From: Nonomuraea endophytica
GTDB taxonomy: Bacteria; Actinomycetota; Actinomycetes; Streptosporangiales; Streptosporangiaceae
Assembly (NCBI RefSeq): GCF_014203235.1
Contig: NZ_JACHIN010000019.1
Location: forward strand, 62,001 to 126,000
Length of the DNA stretch: 64,000 nucleotides
Reading direction: 5' to 3'
Part shown: in pieces, positions 7,752 to 15,936 of the stretch
How positions within the stretch are numbered: the first letter of the stretch is position 1
Layout: the number at the start of each line of letters is the position of its first letter
Notes under the pieces: generated by a model
Databases searched by the model: none
Seen by the model: the letters and a program-made list of their open reading frames with translations, nothing else
What the model was told of the DNA's origin: nothing
Program-made: the position numbers and the translations under genes

Positions 7752-8777
7752 TTATGGGGTGACCGTGAGTTTCGTCCGGGCGGTGTCGCCGTTCTCGCAA
7801 TAGGCGATCACCGGGAAGGCGCCGGTCCTGGCCGCCTTGAGAACCGGCGCCCAAGCGGTCGTGGACGTGGTGGCGTTGGCGCGGACGGGGGTGAACGCCT
7901 TGGACGCGACGGCCCTGACGCCGGAGCCGCCGCAGACCGCCGTCACCGTCACCTGGCCGCCTGCCTTGACCGTGGCGGGGGAGACGCCGACGCCGGCGTT
8001 GACGGCCGACAGGGAGATGCCGCCACCGGGGGTCGGGGTCGGGGTGGGCTTCGGCGTGGCGGTGGGGGTGCCGGTCGGGGTGGGCGCCGGGTTGTCGTTG
8101 CCGCCGCCGAACACGACGTCGGAGCAGGAGTAGAACGCCTCGGGGCTGTCGCTGCGCTGCCAGACGGCGTAGATCAGGTGCCGCCCCTTCTTCGCCGGGA
8201 GTTGGGCGTCCATGACGTACGCGCCGCCGGACAGCGCCGGGTCCTTCTGCGTGTGGAACGGCTTCGCCTCCAGGTCGCTCCACTTCAGCGGCTGGGCGGG
8301 GTTGTAGCCGTCCTTGGTCAGGTACAGCTCGAAGCTGCCCCGGTGGGGCGCCGTGGCGCGGAACTTGAACGAGTGCTTGGCGCCGCCGGTCATCGTGGTC
8401 GCCGGCCAGTCGGCGCGGGCCTGATCGAAGCCGCGGTACTTGTCGCGGCCCGCGCTGCACAGCTTGCCGTCGGGGATGAGCTCGCGGTGGCGGCCCGCGG
8501 CGGCGGCGAGGTTGACCTCGTTCCAGTCGTAGAGCGGCTGCGTGCCGCCGATCTGGACGGCCTTCTTGCAGGCGTCGCTCTTGGGGCTCTCGGGGCCCTC
8601 CGCGTAGCAGACCATGGCCCTGCTGGGCGGGTTGTTCATGGTGCCGTGCGCGCCGGCCGTACCGGGGAAAAGGGAGAGCACGAGCAGGGTGGGGGCGGCC
8701 AGGGAGGTGGCGACGATCGCCGTGCGGTTGATCTGCATGCAGCCCACCATGGACCACGCAATAGGCCGAAATTTCAT
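7752..8777 (-). CDS. Secreted AA10 lytic polysaccharide monooxygenase with C-terminal Ig-like domain
   Basis: A 341-residue exported copper enzyme. A signal peptide ends at AGA, so mature His44 becomes the N-terminus (HGTMNNPPSR), the first ligand of the copper histidine brace. A second His lies in the APHRGS region typical of AA10. The catalytic domain (about 44-230) is followed by a Pro/Thr-rich linker (PTPTGTPTATPKPTPTPTP) and an 85-residue beta-rich domain with two cysteines. It should oxidatively cleave chitin or cellulose outside the cell. Alternative starts exist at 8750 and 8738. I kept 8777 because its first codons (ATGAAATTTCG) closely match the start of the lipoprotein gene at 52782. 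Confidence 0.9.
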   Translation of the reverse strand: MKFRPIAWSMVGCMQINRTAIVATSLAAPTLLVLSLFPGTAGAHGTMNNPPSRAMVCYAEGPESPKSDACKKAVQIGGTQPLYDWNEVNLAAAAGRHRELIPDGKLCSAGRDKYRGFDQARADWPATTMTGGAKHSFKFRATAPHRGSFELYLTKDGYNPAQPLKWSDLEAKPFHTQKDPALSGGAYVMDAQLPAKKGRHLIYAVWQRSDSPEAFYSCSDVVFGGGNDNPAPTPTGTPTATPKPTPTPTPGGGISLSAVNAGVGVSPATVKAGGQVTVTAVCGGSGVRAVASKAFTPVRANATTSTTAWAPVLKAARTGAFPVIAYCENGDTARTKLTVTP

Positions 8778-8790
8778 GCTTATGTCGGCG

Positions 8791-10086
8791 TTAAGGTCGG
8801 CTTAGGGGCTTTTTCAAGGCACGGGTTCTGAGCCATACCTGAATCTGCGCGCCGCCCAGCGACGAGCGGTCCAGGCGCAGCGTGCCGCCGGTCGACTCGG
8901 CCAGGCGACGGGCGATGTCCAGGCCCAGCCCGGTCGAACCGGCGCCGCTCGCGCCGCGCTCGATCGCGGTCTCCGGGTCCCTGATGCCGGGTCCCGCGTC
9001 GGCGATGAGGATGCCGACCGTGTCCTTGCCCTCGTGCAGGGTCACGCTGAACGCGGTGCCCTCACCGGTGTGCCGGAAGACGTTGCCCAGCAGGGCGTCC
9101 ACGACCGCGCCGAGCTCGGCGGCCGGCACCGGCACGCGTACCGGCAGCGTGGCGCCGATGAGCTGCCACGGCCGCTGCTGGTCCTCGGCCAGCGCCGACC
9201 AGAACGTCAGCCGCTCCCGCAGGACCTCCGCCGCGTCGCAGAACGTGGCGGTGCGCTGCGGCCGGCGCGCCGCCGCGATGATCGCGTCCACCTCGCCCTC
9301 CAGCCGGGTCAGCGCCTGCTTGCTCGCCTCGGCCTGCGGCCCCAGATGGTCGAGGCTGAGCCGCAGGCCCGCCAGCGGGGTACGCAGCCGGTGCGACAGG
9401 TCGGCGGCCAGTTCCCGCTCGGCCGCCAGCAACTGCGTGACCCGGTTGGCCATCGAGTTGAACGCCGTGGCCGCCGCCACCAGCTCCGGCGGGCCGTCGG
9501 GGTGGATGCGCTCGGCCAGGTCGCCCTCGCCGAGCGCGGTGGCCGCGCCGCCCAGCCGCCGGGCCGCGCGTACGACGCGGGCGCCCAGCCGGTCGCCGAC
9601 CAGCACCGAGCCGAACACCAGCACCACGGCCACCCCGGTCAGCACCGCCCAGGAGGAGAAGACGCCCCGGTTGAGGTCGGCGGCGGGCACGAACACCTCG
9701 ATGACCGCGCTCCTGGTGCCGTCGAGGGCGACCGGGCGCAGCAGCACGTACCCGGAGGGCAGCGCGATCGTGCCCGCCTTGGTCTGTGAGGCGGCCCTGG
9801 CGACCTCGGCGGCGGGCGCGCGGGTGCTCCCGGAGGTCGGCCCGCCGCTGACGTGGATGGCCAGGTGGCCGCGGCGGCCGGCCGCGGTGCGGGCCATGGC
9901 CAGGTCCAGGTCGCCGGTCCTGGTGGTCAGCGCCAGCACCGGCACCAGCGAGGAGGCCTGCCGTTCGGCGTCGGCGACCGCCCGGCTCTGCGCGGTCTCC
10001 TTGACGATCAGGGCGAGCGGCACGAGGAAGGCGAGCGCCACCATCGAGGTGACGGCCACCATGAGGACGGCCAGCGTCCGCCTCAT
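8791..10086 (-). CDS. Sensor histidine kinase
   Basis: A 431-residue membrane kinase. It has an N-terminal membrane segment (MAFLVPLALIV region), an extracytoplasmic domain of about 130 residues, a second membrane segment (WAVLTGVAVVLVFGSVLVG) and a HAMP region. The H-box DLSHRLRTPLAGLRLSLDHL follows, then an HATPase domain with N-box GNVFRHTGEG, G1 DAGPGIRDP and G2 STGLGLDI. The ATG at 10086 overlaps the stop of the response-regulator gene by ATGA, so the two are translationally coupled. The signal is not evident. The last codons run into AT-rich sequence near 8791. Confidence 0.93.
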   Translation of the reverse strand: MRRTLAVLMVAVTSMVALAFLVPLALIVKETAQSRAVADAERQASSLVPVLALTTRTGDLDLAMARTAAGRRGHLAIHVSGGPTSGSTRAPAAEVARAASQTKAGTIALPSGYVLLRPVALDGTRSAVIEVFVPAADLNRGVFSSWAVLTGVAVVLVFGSVLVGDRLGARVVRAARRLGGAATALGEGDLAERIHPDGPPELVAAATAFNSMANRVTQLLAAERELAADLSHRLRTPLAGLRLSLDHLGPQAEASKQALTRLEGEVDAIIAAARRPQRTATFCDAAEVLRERLTFWSALAEDQQRPWQLIGATLPVRVPVPAAELGAVVDALLGNVFRHTGEGTAFSVTLHEGKDTVGILIADAGPGIRDPETAIERGASGAGSTGLGLDIARRLAESTGGTLRLDRSSLGGAQIQVWLRTRALKKPLSRP

Positions 10087-10760
10087 CGCGGGGCGGAGAG
10101 CATCACGCCCACGCCGCGGACGGTGTGCAGGTACCGGGGCCTGGACGCGCTCTCGCCGAGCTTGCGCCGCAACCAGGACAGATGCACGTCGATCGTCTGG
10201 TCGTCGCCGTAGGACTGCTGCCACACCTCGGTCAGCAGTTCCTTGCGGGCCACGACCCGGTCGGCGCGGGCGGCCAGGTAGGCGAGCAGGTCGAACTCGC
10301 GGCGGGTCAGCGACAGCGGGAGCCCGTCCAGCGCCGCCTCGCGCCGGTTGACGTCGATGACCAGCCCGCCGACGCGCAGCACCTGCGGCGGCGGCGCGGA
10401 CCTGGCCCGGCGCAGCACGGCGTCCAGCCGCGCGCCCAGATGGTCGCCGGAGAACGGCTTGACCAGGTAGTCGTCGGCGCCGGCCTCCAGCAGCCTGACG
10501 ATCTCCGCCTCGTCGTCGCGCGCGGTGGCCACGATCACCGGCACGTCGGAGATGCCGCGCACCATCCGCAGCGCCTCGGAGCCGTCGAGGTCGGGCAGCC
10601 CGAGGTCCAGGATGACGGCGTCCGGCGGCCGCTGGGAGATCTCCCTGAGCGCGTCGAGCGCGCATCCGGCACTGCGCACGGCGTGGTTGCGCCGGTCGAG
10701 CTCGCGGATCATCGCCGACCGGACGAAGTCATCGTCTTCGACTACGAGTACCGTCGCCAT
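10083..10760 (-). CDS. OmpR/PhoB-family response regulator
   Basis: A 225-residue regulator. The receiver domain (1 to about 115) has the acidic pocket VVEDDD, phospho-acceptor Asp52 in ILDLGLPDLDG, and the conserved Lys in LVKPFSG. The C-terminal winged helix (about 130-225) includes LTRREFDLLAYLA and TIDVHLSWLRRKLGE and ends in the typical VRGVGVML. The ATG at 10760 is preferred over the longer GTG frame because MATVLVVEDDD starts at the first beta strand. It is the first gene of the two-gene operon with the histidine kinase. The divergent gene at 10788 starts only 27 bases away. Confidence 0.94.
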   Translation of the reverse strand: MATVLVVEDDDFVRSAMIRELDRRNHAVRSAGCALDALREISQRPPDAVILDLGLPDLDGSEALRMVRGISDVPVIVATARDDEAEIVRLLEAGADDYLVKPFSGDHLGARLDAVLRRARSAPPPQVLRVGGLVIDVNRREAALDGLPLSLTRREFDLLAYLAARADRVVARKELLTEVWQQSYGDDQTIDVHLSWLRRKLGESASRPRYLHTVRGVGVMLSAPR

Positions 10761-10787
10761 GGCGCCTAACCGTACATAATGCAACCC

Positions 10788-11267
10788 ATGCGGCGAACCC
10801 TTCGATATGTTGCCACTTGGTGCGGTGCGACCGCTGTGGCCATATCGGTCTCGTGGTTCGGTGTGCGAGGCGTGTTACGCGATGAGTTCGTGGACGACGT
10901 GCGGGTCCAGCCGATGGCGGCGAACACGCTGGCCGACGGCAACGACAGGCTCCGGACAGGGGACGGCCCGACGCCTTCGGCCAGCAGCACACCGGAGCCG
11001 ACGCCCACGCCGACGCCCCGCCGTACCGTGAAGAAGACGCCCAAGCCACGCGGGGACGTCAAGGTGGTCACGGTCAAGGGCGGCGAGGTGGCCTTCACGA
11101 TCGGCGCGGCCGGGTGCGGCCTCGTCTCGGCGACGCCCAACAGCGGATACACCGCCAAGGTGAGCAAGAACGACGGCTGGATCCGGGTAGACCTCGTGCA
11201 GGCCGAGCACGGCTCGGCGGTGTTCTGCATCGGGGCGGAGCGGCGTACCGACACCTGGGAGTACTGA
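10788..11267 (+). CDS. Secreted or anchored hypothetical protein with Thr/Pro linker
   Basis: About 159 residues: an N-terminal hydrophobic segment (TAVAISVSWFGV), a linker rich in Thr/Pro (TPEPTPTPTPRR), then a compact C-terminal domain with two cysteines (AAGCGLVSA and AVFCIGAE). This suggests an extracytoplasmic disulfide-stabilised domain. A CATAAT -10-like element at 10775-10780 places a start of transcription near 10787, so the ATG at 10788 could be leaderless; an ATG at 10779 is in frame but overlaps that element. It is divergent from a two-component operon, so the kinase may sense or control it. No family recognised. Confidence 0.65.
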   Translation: MRRTLRYVATWCGATAVAISVSWFGVRGVLRDEFVDDVRVQPMAANTLADGNDRLRTGDGPTPSASSTPEPTPTPTPRRTVKKTPKPRGDVKVVTVKGGEVAFTIGAAGCGLVSATPNSGYTAKVSKNDGWIRVDLVQAEHGSAVFCIGAERRTDTWEY

Positions 11268-11866
11268 TGAGCAGGCAGTGGAGCCGATCGAGCGGCACCC
11301 GCGAGGCGCTGCTGGGCACGGCCAGGAAGGTCTTCATGGCCAAGGGGTACGGCGAGGCCACCGTGGCCGACATCGTCGAGGACTCCGGGATCAGCGTCGG
11401 CAGCCTGTACCACCACTTCGGCGGCAAACCCGGGCTGTTCCTGGCGCTGTGGGAGCAGTTCATGCGCAACCAGGAGGAACGCACCGCCAAGGCGGCCAAG
11501 GCGGTCGGCGGCACCACGGAACGTTTCCTCGCCGGCGCGCGCGCCTACCTGGAGGGCTCGTGGGAGCAGCGTGACGTGGCCCGGTTGTTCCTGGAGAGCG
11601 ACGGGCCGGCGGAGTTCACGACGCTGCGCAGGCAGCGCGGCTGGGACTGGATCGGCGGCAACAAGAAACTGCTCGGCCTCGCCGACAACCGGCAGAGCCA
11701 CATGCTGGTCGTGCTGCTGACGACCGTGATGGGCGAGTCGGGGCGGGAGGTGGCGGCCTGCGAGTCGGAGGAGGAGGCGCGGGTGACCATCGACGCGGTG
11801 ATCGCGGTGGTCCGGCGGATGCTGTCTACGGCCGCTGATGTAGCACCGGCGCCATCCGAGGGATGA
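11267..11866 (+). CDS. TetR-family transcriptional regulator
   Basis: A 199-residue TetR-type repressor. The N-terminal DNA-binding domain reads EALLGTARKVFMAKG, then TVADIVEDSGISVGSLYHHF with the classic recognition helix GSLYHHFGGK. The C-terminal ligand/dimer domain is helical. Its ATG (11267) overlaps the TGA of the upstream gene, so it is coupled to it, and its own TGA overlaps a possible ATG of the next membrane protein. A near-palindrome GGCAACGTTGTC (11887-11898) just downstream could be its operator. Ligand unknown. Confidence 0.93.
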   Translation: MSRQWSRSSGTREALLGTARKVFMAKGYGEATVADIVEDSGISVGSLYHHFGGKPGLFLALWEQFMRNQEERTAKAAKAVGGTTERFLAGARAYLEGSWEQRDVARLFLESDGPAEFTTLRRQRGWDWIGGNKKLLGLADNRQSHMLVVLLTTVMGESGREVAACESEEEARVTIDAVIAVVRRMLSTAADVAPAPSEG

Positions 11867-12255
11867 TTCGCCCCGCGGATCCGAGTGGCAACGTTGTCCT
11901 CATGGGGAAGGCGCTGGGTGTGTTGGCCGTGGTACTCGCGGCCGTTCTGTACGGCTTCGCGGCCCTGCACAGCGGGGTCTGGTTCGAGCCGAGGATCGTG
12001 CCGGCCGTGGTGGTGGAGACCATCTGCGGCACCGGCCTGCTGATCGGCGGCTACGGCGCGATCAGGCACCGAAGATGGGACTGGCTGGTCTACGCCTACT
12101 CCGCCGCGCTGGGCGGGGTGCTGCTGGGCGTGCTGGCCCTGGCGCTCGGTCCCGGCGACGGCACCCCGCTGACCATGTGGTATCACCGGATCATGGCGCT
12201 CGTGCTGGCGCTCGGGCTGGGCGGCACGCTCTACGTCTCCAGGGTGCGCAGGTAG
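11863..12255 (+). CDS. Small integral membrane protein
   Basis: A 117-130 residue protein with about four hydrophobic helices (ALGVLAVVLAAVLYGFAAL, IVPAVVVETICGTGLLIGGY, LVYAYSAALGGVLLGVLALA, IMALVLALGLGGTLYV) and a basic tail. Two starts are possible: ATG 11863, which overlaps the TetR stop (ATGA) with GAGGG just before it, or ATG 11902, directly at the first membrane helix. If 11902 is used, the near-palindrome at 11887-11898 would lie in its promoter. The family is not recognised. It is probably controlled by the adjacent TetR regulator. Its end overlaps the convergent DUF523 gene by 25 bases. Confidence 0.7.
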   Translation: MIRPADPSGNVVLMGKALGVLAVVLAAVLYGFAALHSGVWFEPRIVPAVVVETICGTGLLIGGYGAIRHRRWDWLVYAYSAALGGVLLGVLALALGPGDGTPLTMWYHRIMALVLALGLGGTLYVSRVRR

Positions 12256-12725
12256 TCGGCGGCCTCGGGGATGTGCTCCTCGGAGAACACCCTGATGTCG
12301 TGCAGCGCGAACAGGGCCGCGGTGACGCCGTGGCCCGGAGTGCGCCGGCCGTGGAAGGTGCCGTCGTAGATGGACAACGATCCGCAGGACGGGCTGCCCT
12401 CCTTGAGCACGGCCAGCCGTACCCCGAAGTGCTGGGCGAAGGCGAGCGCGGCCTGCGCGCCCGCGAGGAACTGCGCGGTCACGTCGCCGCCCTCGGTGGT
12501 GAGCACGCGCGCGGCGCCCGCCAGCACCGCCTCGCCGCCGGCGCCGCCCTCGATTTCGGCGGCCGGACGCGGCGTGGGCAGCCCGCCCTCGACCTCGGGG
12601 CAGAAGACGACCAGGCGGCCCTCCTCGCGCCAGGCGCTCAGGTGCGCGTCGGCGCTGGTCTTGGCGCCGCCGTCATAACGCACCTTCCGGCCCATGAGGC
12701 ACGCGCTGACCAGGATCCTCTCCAC
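12231..12725 (-). CDS. DUF523 family protein
   Basis: A 164-residue protein starting MERILVSACLMGRKVRYDGG, the typical DUF523 opening (SACL-G--VRYDG). The family's conserved CPE in LVVFCPEVEGG and SPSCG in KEGSPSCGSLSIYDG are present. The conserved cysteines suggest metal or cofactor binding, but the function of the family is not established. Length is close to the usual 150-165 residues. It is a single gene on the minus strand, convergent with the membrane-protein gene on the left and divergent from the one on the right. Confidence 0.9.
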   Translation of the reverse strand: MERILVSACLMGRKVRYDGGAKTSADAHLSAWREEGRLVVFCPEVEGGLPTPRPAAEIEGGAGGEAVLAGAARVLTTEGGDVTAQFLAGAQAALAFAQHFGVRLAVLKEGSPSCGSLSIYDGTFHGRRTPGHGVTAALFALHDIRVFSEEHIPEAADYLRTLET

Positions 12726-12787
12726 GCGGTCGATCCTATGCGGCCTGTCGCCGGGGGCGGCGGGGTGCGGCGGTAGCCTTTTGCGCG

Positions 12788-13150
12788 ATGAACACCATCG
12801 TCGCGACCGTCGTCATCGCCCTCTCGGTCCTGCTCATGCTGGCGAGCCTGATCAGCGCGATCCGCAACCGGGCCATGGGCATGGTCCTGCTCGTCGGGTT
12901 CTGCCTGCTCGAAGTGGCCGTGCTGGTGCAGGCCGGGTTCGTGATCGCCGCGGTCGCCGGCGGCGAGGGGGAGCACGTCGCCAAGGGCACCCTCTACGGC
13001 TACCTCGGCGGCGCCGCGCTGATCCCGCCCGCCGGGGTGTTCCTGGCGCTGGCCGAGCGCAGCCGATGGGGCTCGGGGATCCTGGTCGTGGCCGGGTTCG
13101 CGATCGCGGTGATGACCGCGCGGCTGCAGCAGATCTGGCAGGGGCAGTGA
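12788..13150 (+). CDS. Four-helix integral membrane protein
   Basis: A 120-residue protein that is almost entirely hydrophobic. Helices lie around VATVVIALSVLLMLASLI, MGMVLLVGFCLLEVAVLVQ, YGYLGGAALIPPAGVFLALA and ILVVAGFAIAVMTARL. It is likely a small inner-membrane protein of unknown function. It overlaps the following gene by GTGA at 13147-13150, so the pair is translationally coupled and both products may act together in the membrane. No family recognised. Confidence 0.75.
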   Translation: MNTIVATVVIALSVLLMLASLISAIRNRAMGMVLLVGFCLLEVAVLVQAGFVIAAVAGGEGEHVAKGTLYGYLGGAALIPPAGVFLALAERSRWGSGILVVAGFAIAVMTARLQQIWQGQ

Positions 13151-13527
13151 GAACGCCGCTCGGCACCGGTCCCGGGCGGGTGCTGATCGCCGTCTACGGG
13201 CTGTTCGCGCTGGCCGCGGGCGCGCGGGCGGCGGTTCAGATCATCGGGCGCTTCTCCGAGGCGCCGCTGGCGTACTCGCTGTCGGCGTTCGCGGCCGCGG
13301 TCTACGTCCTGCTCACGGTGGCGCTGTGGCGGGGCGCGCGGCGGCTGGCGCTGGTGTCGCTGCTGATCGAGCTCGTAGGCGTCCTGGTCGTGGGTACGGC
13401 CAGCCTGCTCGACCCGGCGGCGTTCCCGCACGACACCGTGTGGTCGGCCTATGGACGCGGATACCTGTTCATCCCGCTGGTCCTTCCCCTGATCGGGCTC
13501 TTCTGGCTGCGCCGCCGCCCAGTGTGA
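13147..13527 (+). CDS. Small integral membrane protein, coupled to the preceding gene
   Basis: A 126-residue protein from a GTG start that overlaps the stop of the upstream gene (GTGA). It has four hydrophobic segments (VLIAVYGLFALAAGARAAV, SLSAFAAAVYVLLTVALW, LALVSLLIELVGVLVVGTA, YLFIPLVLPLIGLFWL) and a basic C-terminus RRRPV. The stop-start overlap and matching topology make a two-protein membrane unit likely. Function unknown. The next gene has its own ribosome-binding site 86 bases downstream. Confidence 0.75.
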   Translation: MRTPLGTGPGRVLIAVYGLFALAAGARAAVQIIGRFSEAPLAYSLSAFAAAVYVLLTVALWRGARRLALVSLLIELVGVLVVGTASLLDPAAFPHDTVWSAYGRGYLFIPLVLPLIGLFWLRRRPV

Positions 13528-13613
13528 TCTGCGTAACGGTCAGGAATAAAGAGGTGTTTTGGGCCTGTTAGGCTGCGTGTTGATTCGTCCCATGATTGGA
13601 GGACTCTTCCCGC

Positions 13614-14858
13614 ATGAGCGTGGTAGCCCAAGAGACCAGAGGCAGAACCGCACCCCTCGCCTGGCTGCTCGTGCTGGGAATCGTCCTCGCGGCGCTGAAT
13701 CTCCGCACCGCCGTCACCAGCGTGGGGCCGCTGCTCGACCAGCTCGCCGGAAGCCTCGGCATGACCAGCGTGGGCACGGGGTTGCTCACGACGCTGCCCG
13801 TGCTCGCCTTCGCGACCGTCGGCGCCGTCACCCCGGCCATGGCCAGGAAGATCGGTGAGCACCGCCTGCTCCTCGCCGCGCTCGTCACCCTGGGCATCGG
13901 CCTCCTCGTGCGCAGCCTGGTCGACTCCGCCCCCGTCTTCCTGCTGACCAGCGCCGTGGCGCTGTCCGGTGGCGCGGTCGGCAACGTGCTGATCCCGACG
14001 CTGATCAAGCGCCACTTCCCGGCCAAGACCGGCATCATGACCACCGTTTACACCACCTCGCTGGCCGCCGGAACCATGCTGGCCGCCGCGGCCACCGTTC
14101 CGATCGAGCGGGCCGCGGGCGGCGACTGGCACGTGGCGCTGGGCGTCTGGGCGGCACTGGCAGCCATCGCCGTCGTCCCGTGGCTGGCGCTGCTGCGCAG
14201 CGAGCCGGAGAGGACCGCCGGCGCCGCGGACGCCGGACCGAAGCGCCTGCTCAGGAGCAAGCTGGCCTGGATGGTCGCCATCTACTTCGGCACCCAGTCG
14301 ATGATCGCTTACATCATGTTCGGCTGGCTCGCCACGATCCTCACCGACAACGGCTACACGACCGCGCAGGCCGGCGTGATCCTCGGCATCTTCACCGCCC
14401 TGAACATCCCGGTCTCCATGCTCGTGCCCGCCATCGCCTCCCGCTTCGGCGACCAGCGGCCCATCGTGATCGGCCTGGTCGTCGCCTACGTCATCGGGTT
14501 CGCCGGGCTCTGGTTCGCGCCGCCCTCGACCGCGCTGGTCTGGGTCGTGTTCGTGGCCATCGGCATGGGTTCCTTCCCGCTGGCGCTGATGATGCTGGCC
14601 CTGCGCACCCGCACGCCGGAGGCCACCGCCGCGCTGTCGGCGTTCGGCCAGAGCGCCGGGTACCTCATCGCCGGCGCCGGACCCCTGGTCGTCGGCGTGC
14701 TGCACCAGGTGACCGGTGGGTGGGCGCTGCCGTACGCGCTGATCTTCGGAGTGCTGGTCGTGCAGCTCTTCACCGGCCTGTACGCCGGACGCAACCGCTA
14801 CCTGGAGGACGAACGGCTGCCCAAGGCCGTCACGTCGCCTGAGACAATCAAGGTGTGA
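13614..14858 (+). CDS. MFS transporter, CynX/NimT-like
   Basis: A 414-residue major-facilitator protein with about twelve helices. The N-terminal helix text NLRTAVTSVGPLL is characteristic of the cyanate/nitroimidazole (CynX/NimT) branch. I chose the ATG at 13614 because GGAGGA lies nine bases upstream. The AT-richer stretch 13530-13600 probably contains the promoter. The TGA overlaps the GTG of the next gene (GTGTGA), so an alanyl-tRNA-editing protein is translationally coupled to the transporter. Substrate unknown. Confidence 0.9.
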   Translation: MSVVAQETRGRTAPLAWLLVLGIVLAALNLRTAVTSVGPLLDQLAGSLGMTSVGTGLLTTLPVLAFATVGAVTPAMARKIGEHRLLLAALVTLGIGLLVRSLVDSAPVFLLTSAVALSGGAVGNVLIPTLIKRHFPAKTGIMTTVYTTSLAAGTMLAAAATVPIERAAGGDWHVALGVWAALAAIAVVPWLALLRSEPERTAGAADAGPKRLLRSKLAWMVAIYFGTQSMIAYIMFGWLATILTDNGYTTAQAGVILGIFTALNIPVSMLVPAIASRFGDQRPIVIGLVVAYVIGFAGLWFAPPSTALVWVVFVAIGMGSFPLALMMLALRTRTPEATAALSAFGQSAGYLIAGAGPLVVGVLHQVTGGWALPYALIFGVLVVQLFTGLYAGRNRYLEDERLPKAVTSPETIKV

Positions 14859-15685
14859 GCTCCACCGTCGTCACCTTCCCCACCGGCCAGGTCAGCGGCC
14901 GCTCAGAGATCGTCGGGACCGTGCCGGCGGGGGACCGGCACGGTCTCGTCGTCGCCGAGACGCCCTTCCACCCGCTCGACCACACCTGGCCCGACCAGCC
15001 CGCCGACCGCGGCCTGATCGGCGGCCTGCCGGTCGCCGACTGCGTCACCGCCGCGCGCTCTCCCTCCGGCGAGATCTTCCTCGCCGCCGACATTCCGGTA
15101 CGGCGGGGCGAGGACGGATGGCAGTGGCTCGTCGTCCACGCCACCGACACTGCCCTGCCCGTCGGTGCGCAGGTGGAGCTTGAGGTGGACGCCGGGTACC
15201 GGGCGGCGCTGTCGGCCGGGCACACCGCCTGTCATCTTGCCGCGCTCGCGCTCAACGCGGCCGTCGCTGACATGTGGCGCAAGTCGGCTCCTCGGCTGGA
15301 TGCCCTCGGCAATCCCGACTTCGACCAGAGTGCGATCACGTCCTCGCGGATTTCCTCCTATGCGAGCCTGGATGAGTACCGGCTGGGGAAGTCGTTGCGG
15401 AAGAAGGGGTTCGCCGCCGATGTACTGGAGCCCTCAGCTGTCGCCGCTGCCGTGAACGAGCGGCTCAAGGAGTGGGTGGCGGCTGACGTGCCGGTCTGGA
15501 TTGATGTGCCGGGGCCTGGGTTGACGGCTCGGCGTACCTGGCACTGCGCCTTGCCCGAGGGGGAGGCCTCGATTCCGTGCGGTGGCACGCACGTGCGGCG
15601 GACCTCGGAGCTCGGGAGCGTCACTGTGGCGCTGGAACTGGGGGAGCAGGCGCTTACCATGCGGACATTTGTCAGCACTAGCTGA
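14855..15685 (+). CDS. AlaX-like alanyl-tRNA editing / metal-dependent hydrolase
   Basis: A 276-residue protein with the zinc site of the alanyl-tRNA-synthetase editing domain: HTACH in the middle and PCGGTHV near the C-terminus, giving the expected HxxxH and CxxxH ligands. Free-standing AlaX proteins remove Ser or Gly wrongly attached to tRNA-Ala; many actinobacterial members are annotated only as metal-dependent hydrolases. It starts on GTG inside GTGTGA, overlapping the MFS stop. The stop codon itself lies inside a perfect palindrome (15667-15690) that probably serves as an operator for the next genes. Codon use drifts to lower GC3 in the last third. Confidence 0.88.
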   Translation: MSSTVVTFPTGQVSGRSEIVGTVPAGDRHGLVVAETPFHPLDHTWPDQPADRGLIGGLPVADCVTAARSPSGEIFLAADIPVRRGEDGWQWLVVHATDTALPVGAQVELEVDAGYRAALSAGHTACHLAALALNAAVADMWRKSAPRLDALGNPDFDQSAITSSRISSYASLDEYRLGKSLRKKGFAADVLEPSAVAAAVNERLKEWVAADVPVWIDVPGPGLTARRTWHCALPEGEASIPCGGTHVRRTSELGSVTVALELGEQALTMRTFVSTS

Positions 15686-15715
15686 CAAATCCTCCTATGT
15701 CAGCTTATGCTGACA
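15667..15715 (+). promoter_or_regulatory. Double palindromic operator and promoter of the HTH/Clp-N operon
   Basis: Two related dyads lie 28 bp centre to centre. ATTTGTCAGC-ACTA-GCTGACAAAT (15667-15690) has perfect 10-bp arms; TGTCAGC-TTAT-GCTGACA (15698-15715) has perfect 7-bp arms. Both share TGTCAGC-N4-GCTGACA. A possible promoter is CTGACA (15682-15687), an 18-bp spacer and TATGCT (15706-15711). That predicts transcription starting at about 15718, right at the ATG at 15719. Repressor dimers would cover both promoter boxes. Confidence 0.7.
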
Positions 15716-15718
15716 GAC

Positions 15719-15934
15719 ATGAACGTCACCGAGCTGGCGCAGGCCGCCGCTGACCGCGACCCCGGAACCGGCCTGCAGGCCGTCGCGGCCCTGCGCTCCC
15801 TGCTGGAAGAGCTCGAAGCCGTGCACGTCACCAATGCCAGGGCACAGGGCTGGTCATGGGAGCAGGTCGCCGACGCGCTGGGCGTGCGGCGGCAGACTGC
15901 CCATCGCAAGCACGCCCGGCGGATCGGGAGGTAG
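15719..15934 (+). CDS. Small helix-turn-helix DNA-binding protein
   Basis: About 71 residues. The C-terminal half is a helix-turn-helix of the sigma-70-region-4 or MerR-like kind (AQGWSWEQVADALGVRRQTAHRKHARR). The N-terminal half is helical (GLQAVAALRSLLEELEAVHV). An ATG at 15707 is in frame but falls inside the operator, so I prefer 15719, which would be leaderless. Such small HTH proteins sit next to Clp-N genes in many actinomycetes. It is the obvious candidate to bind the two dyads in front of it. The ribosome-binding site for the next gene overlaps its 3′ end. Confidence 0.8.
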   Translation: MNVTELAQAAADRDPGTGLQAVAALRSLLEELEAVHVTNARAQGWSWEQVADALGVRRQTAHRKHARRIGR

Positions 15935-15936
15935 TC

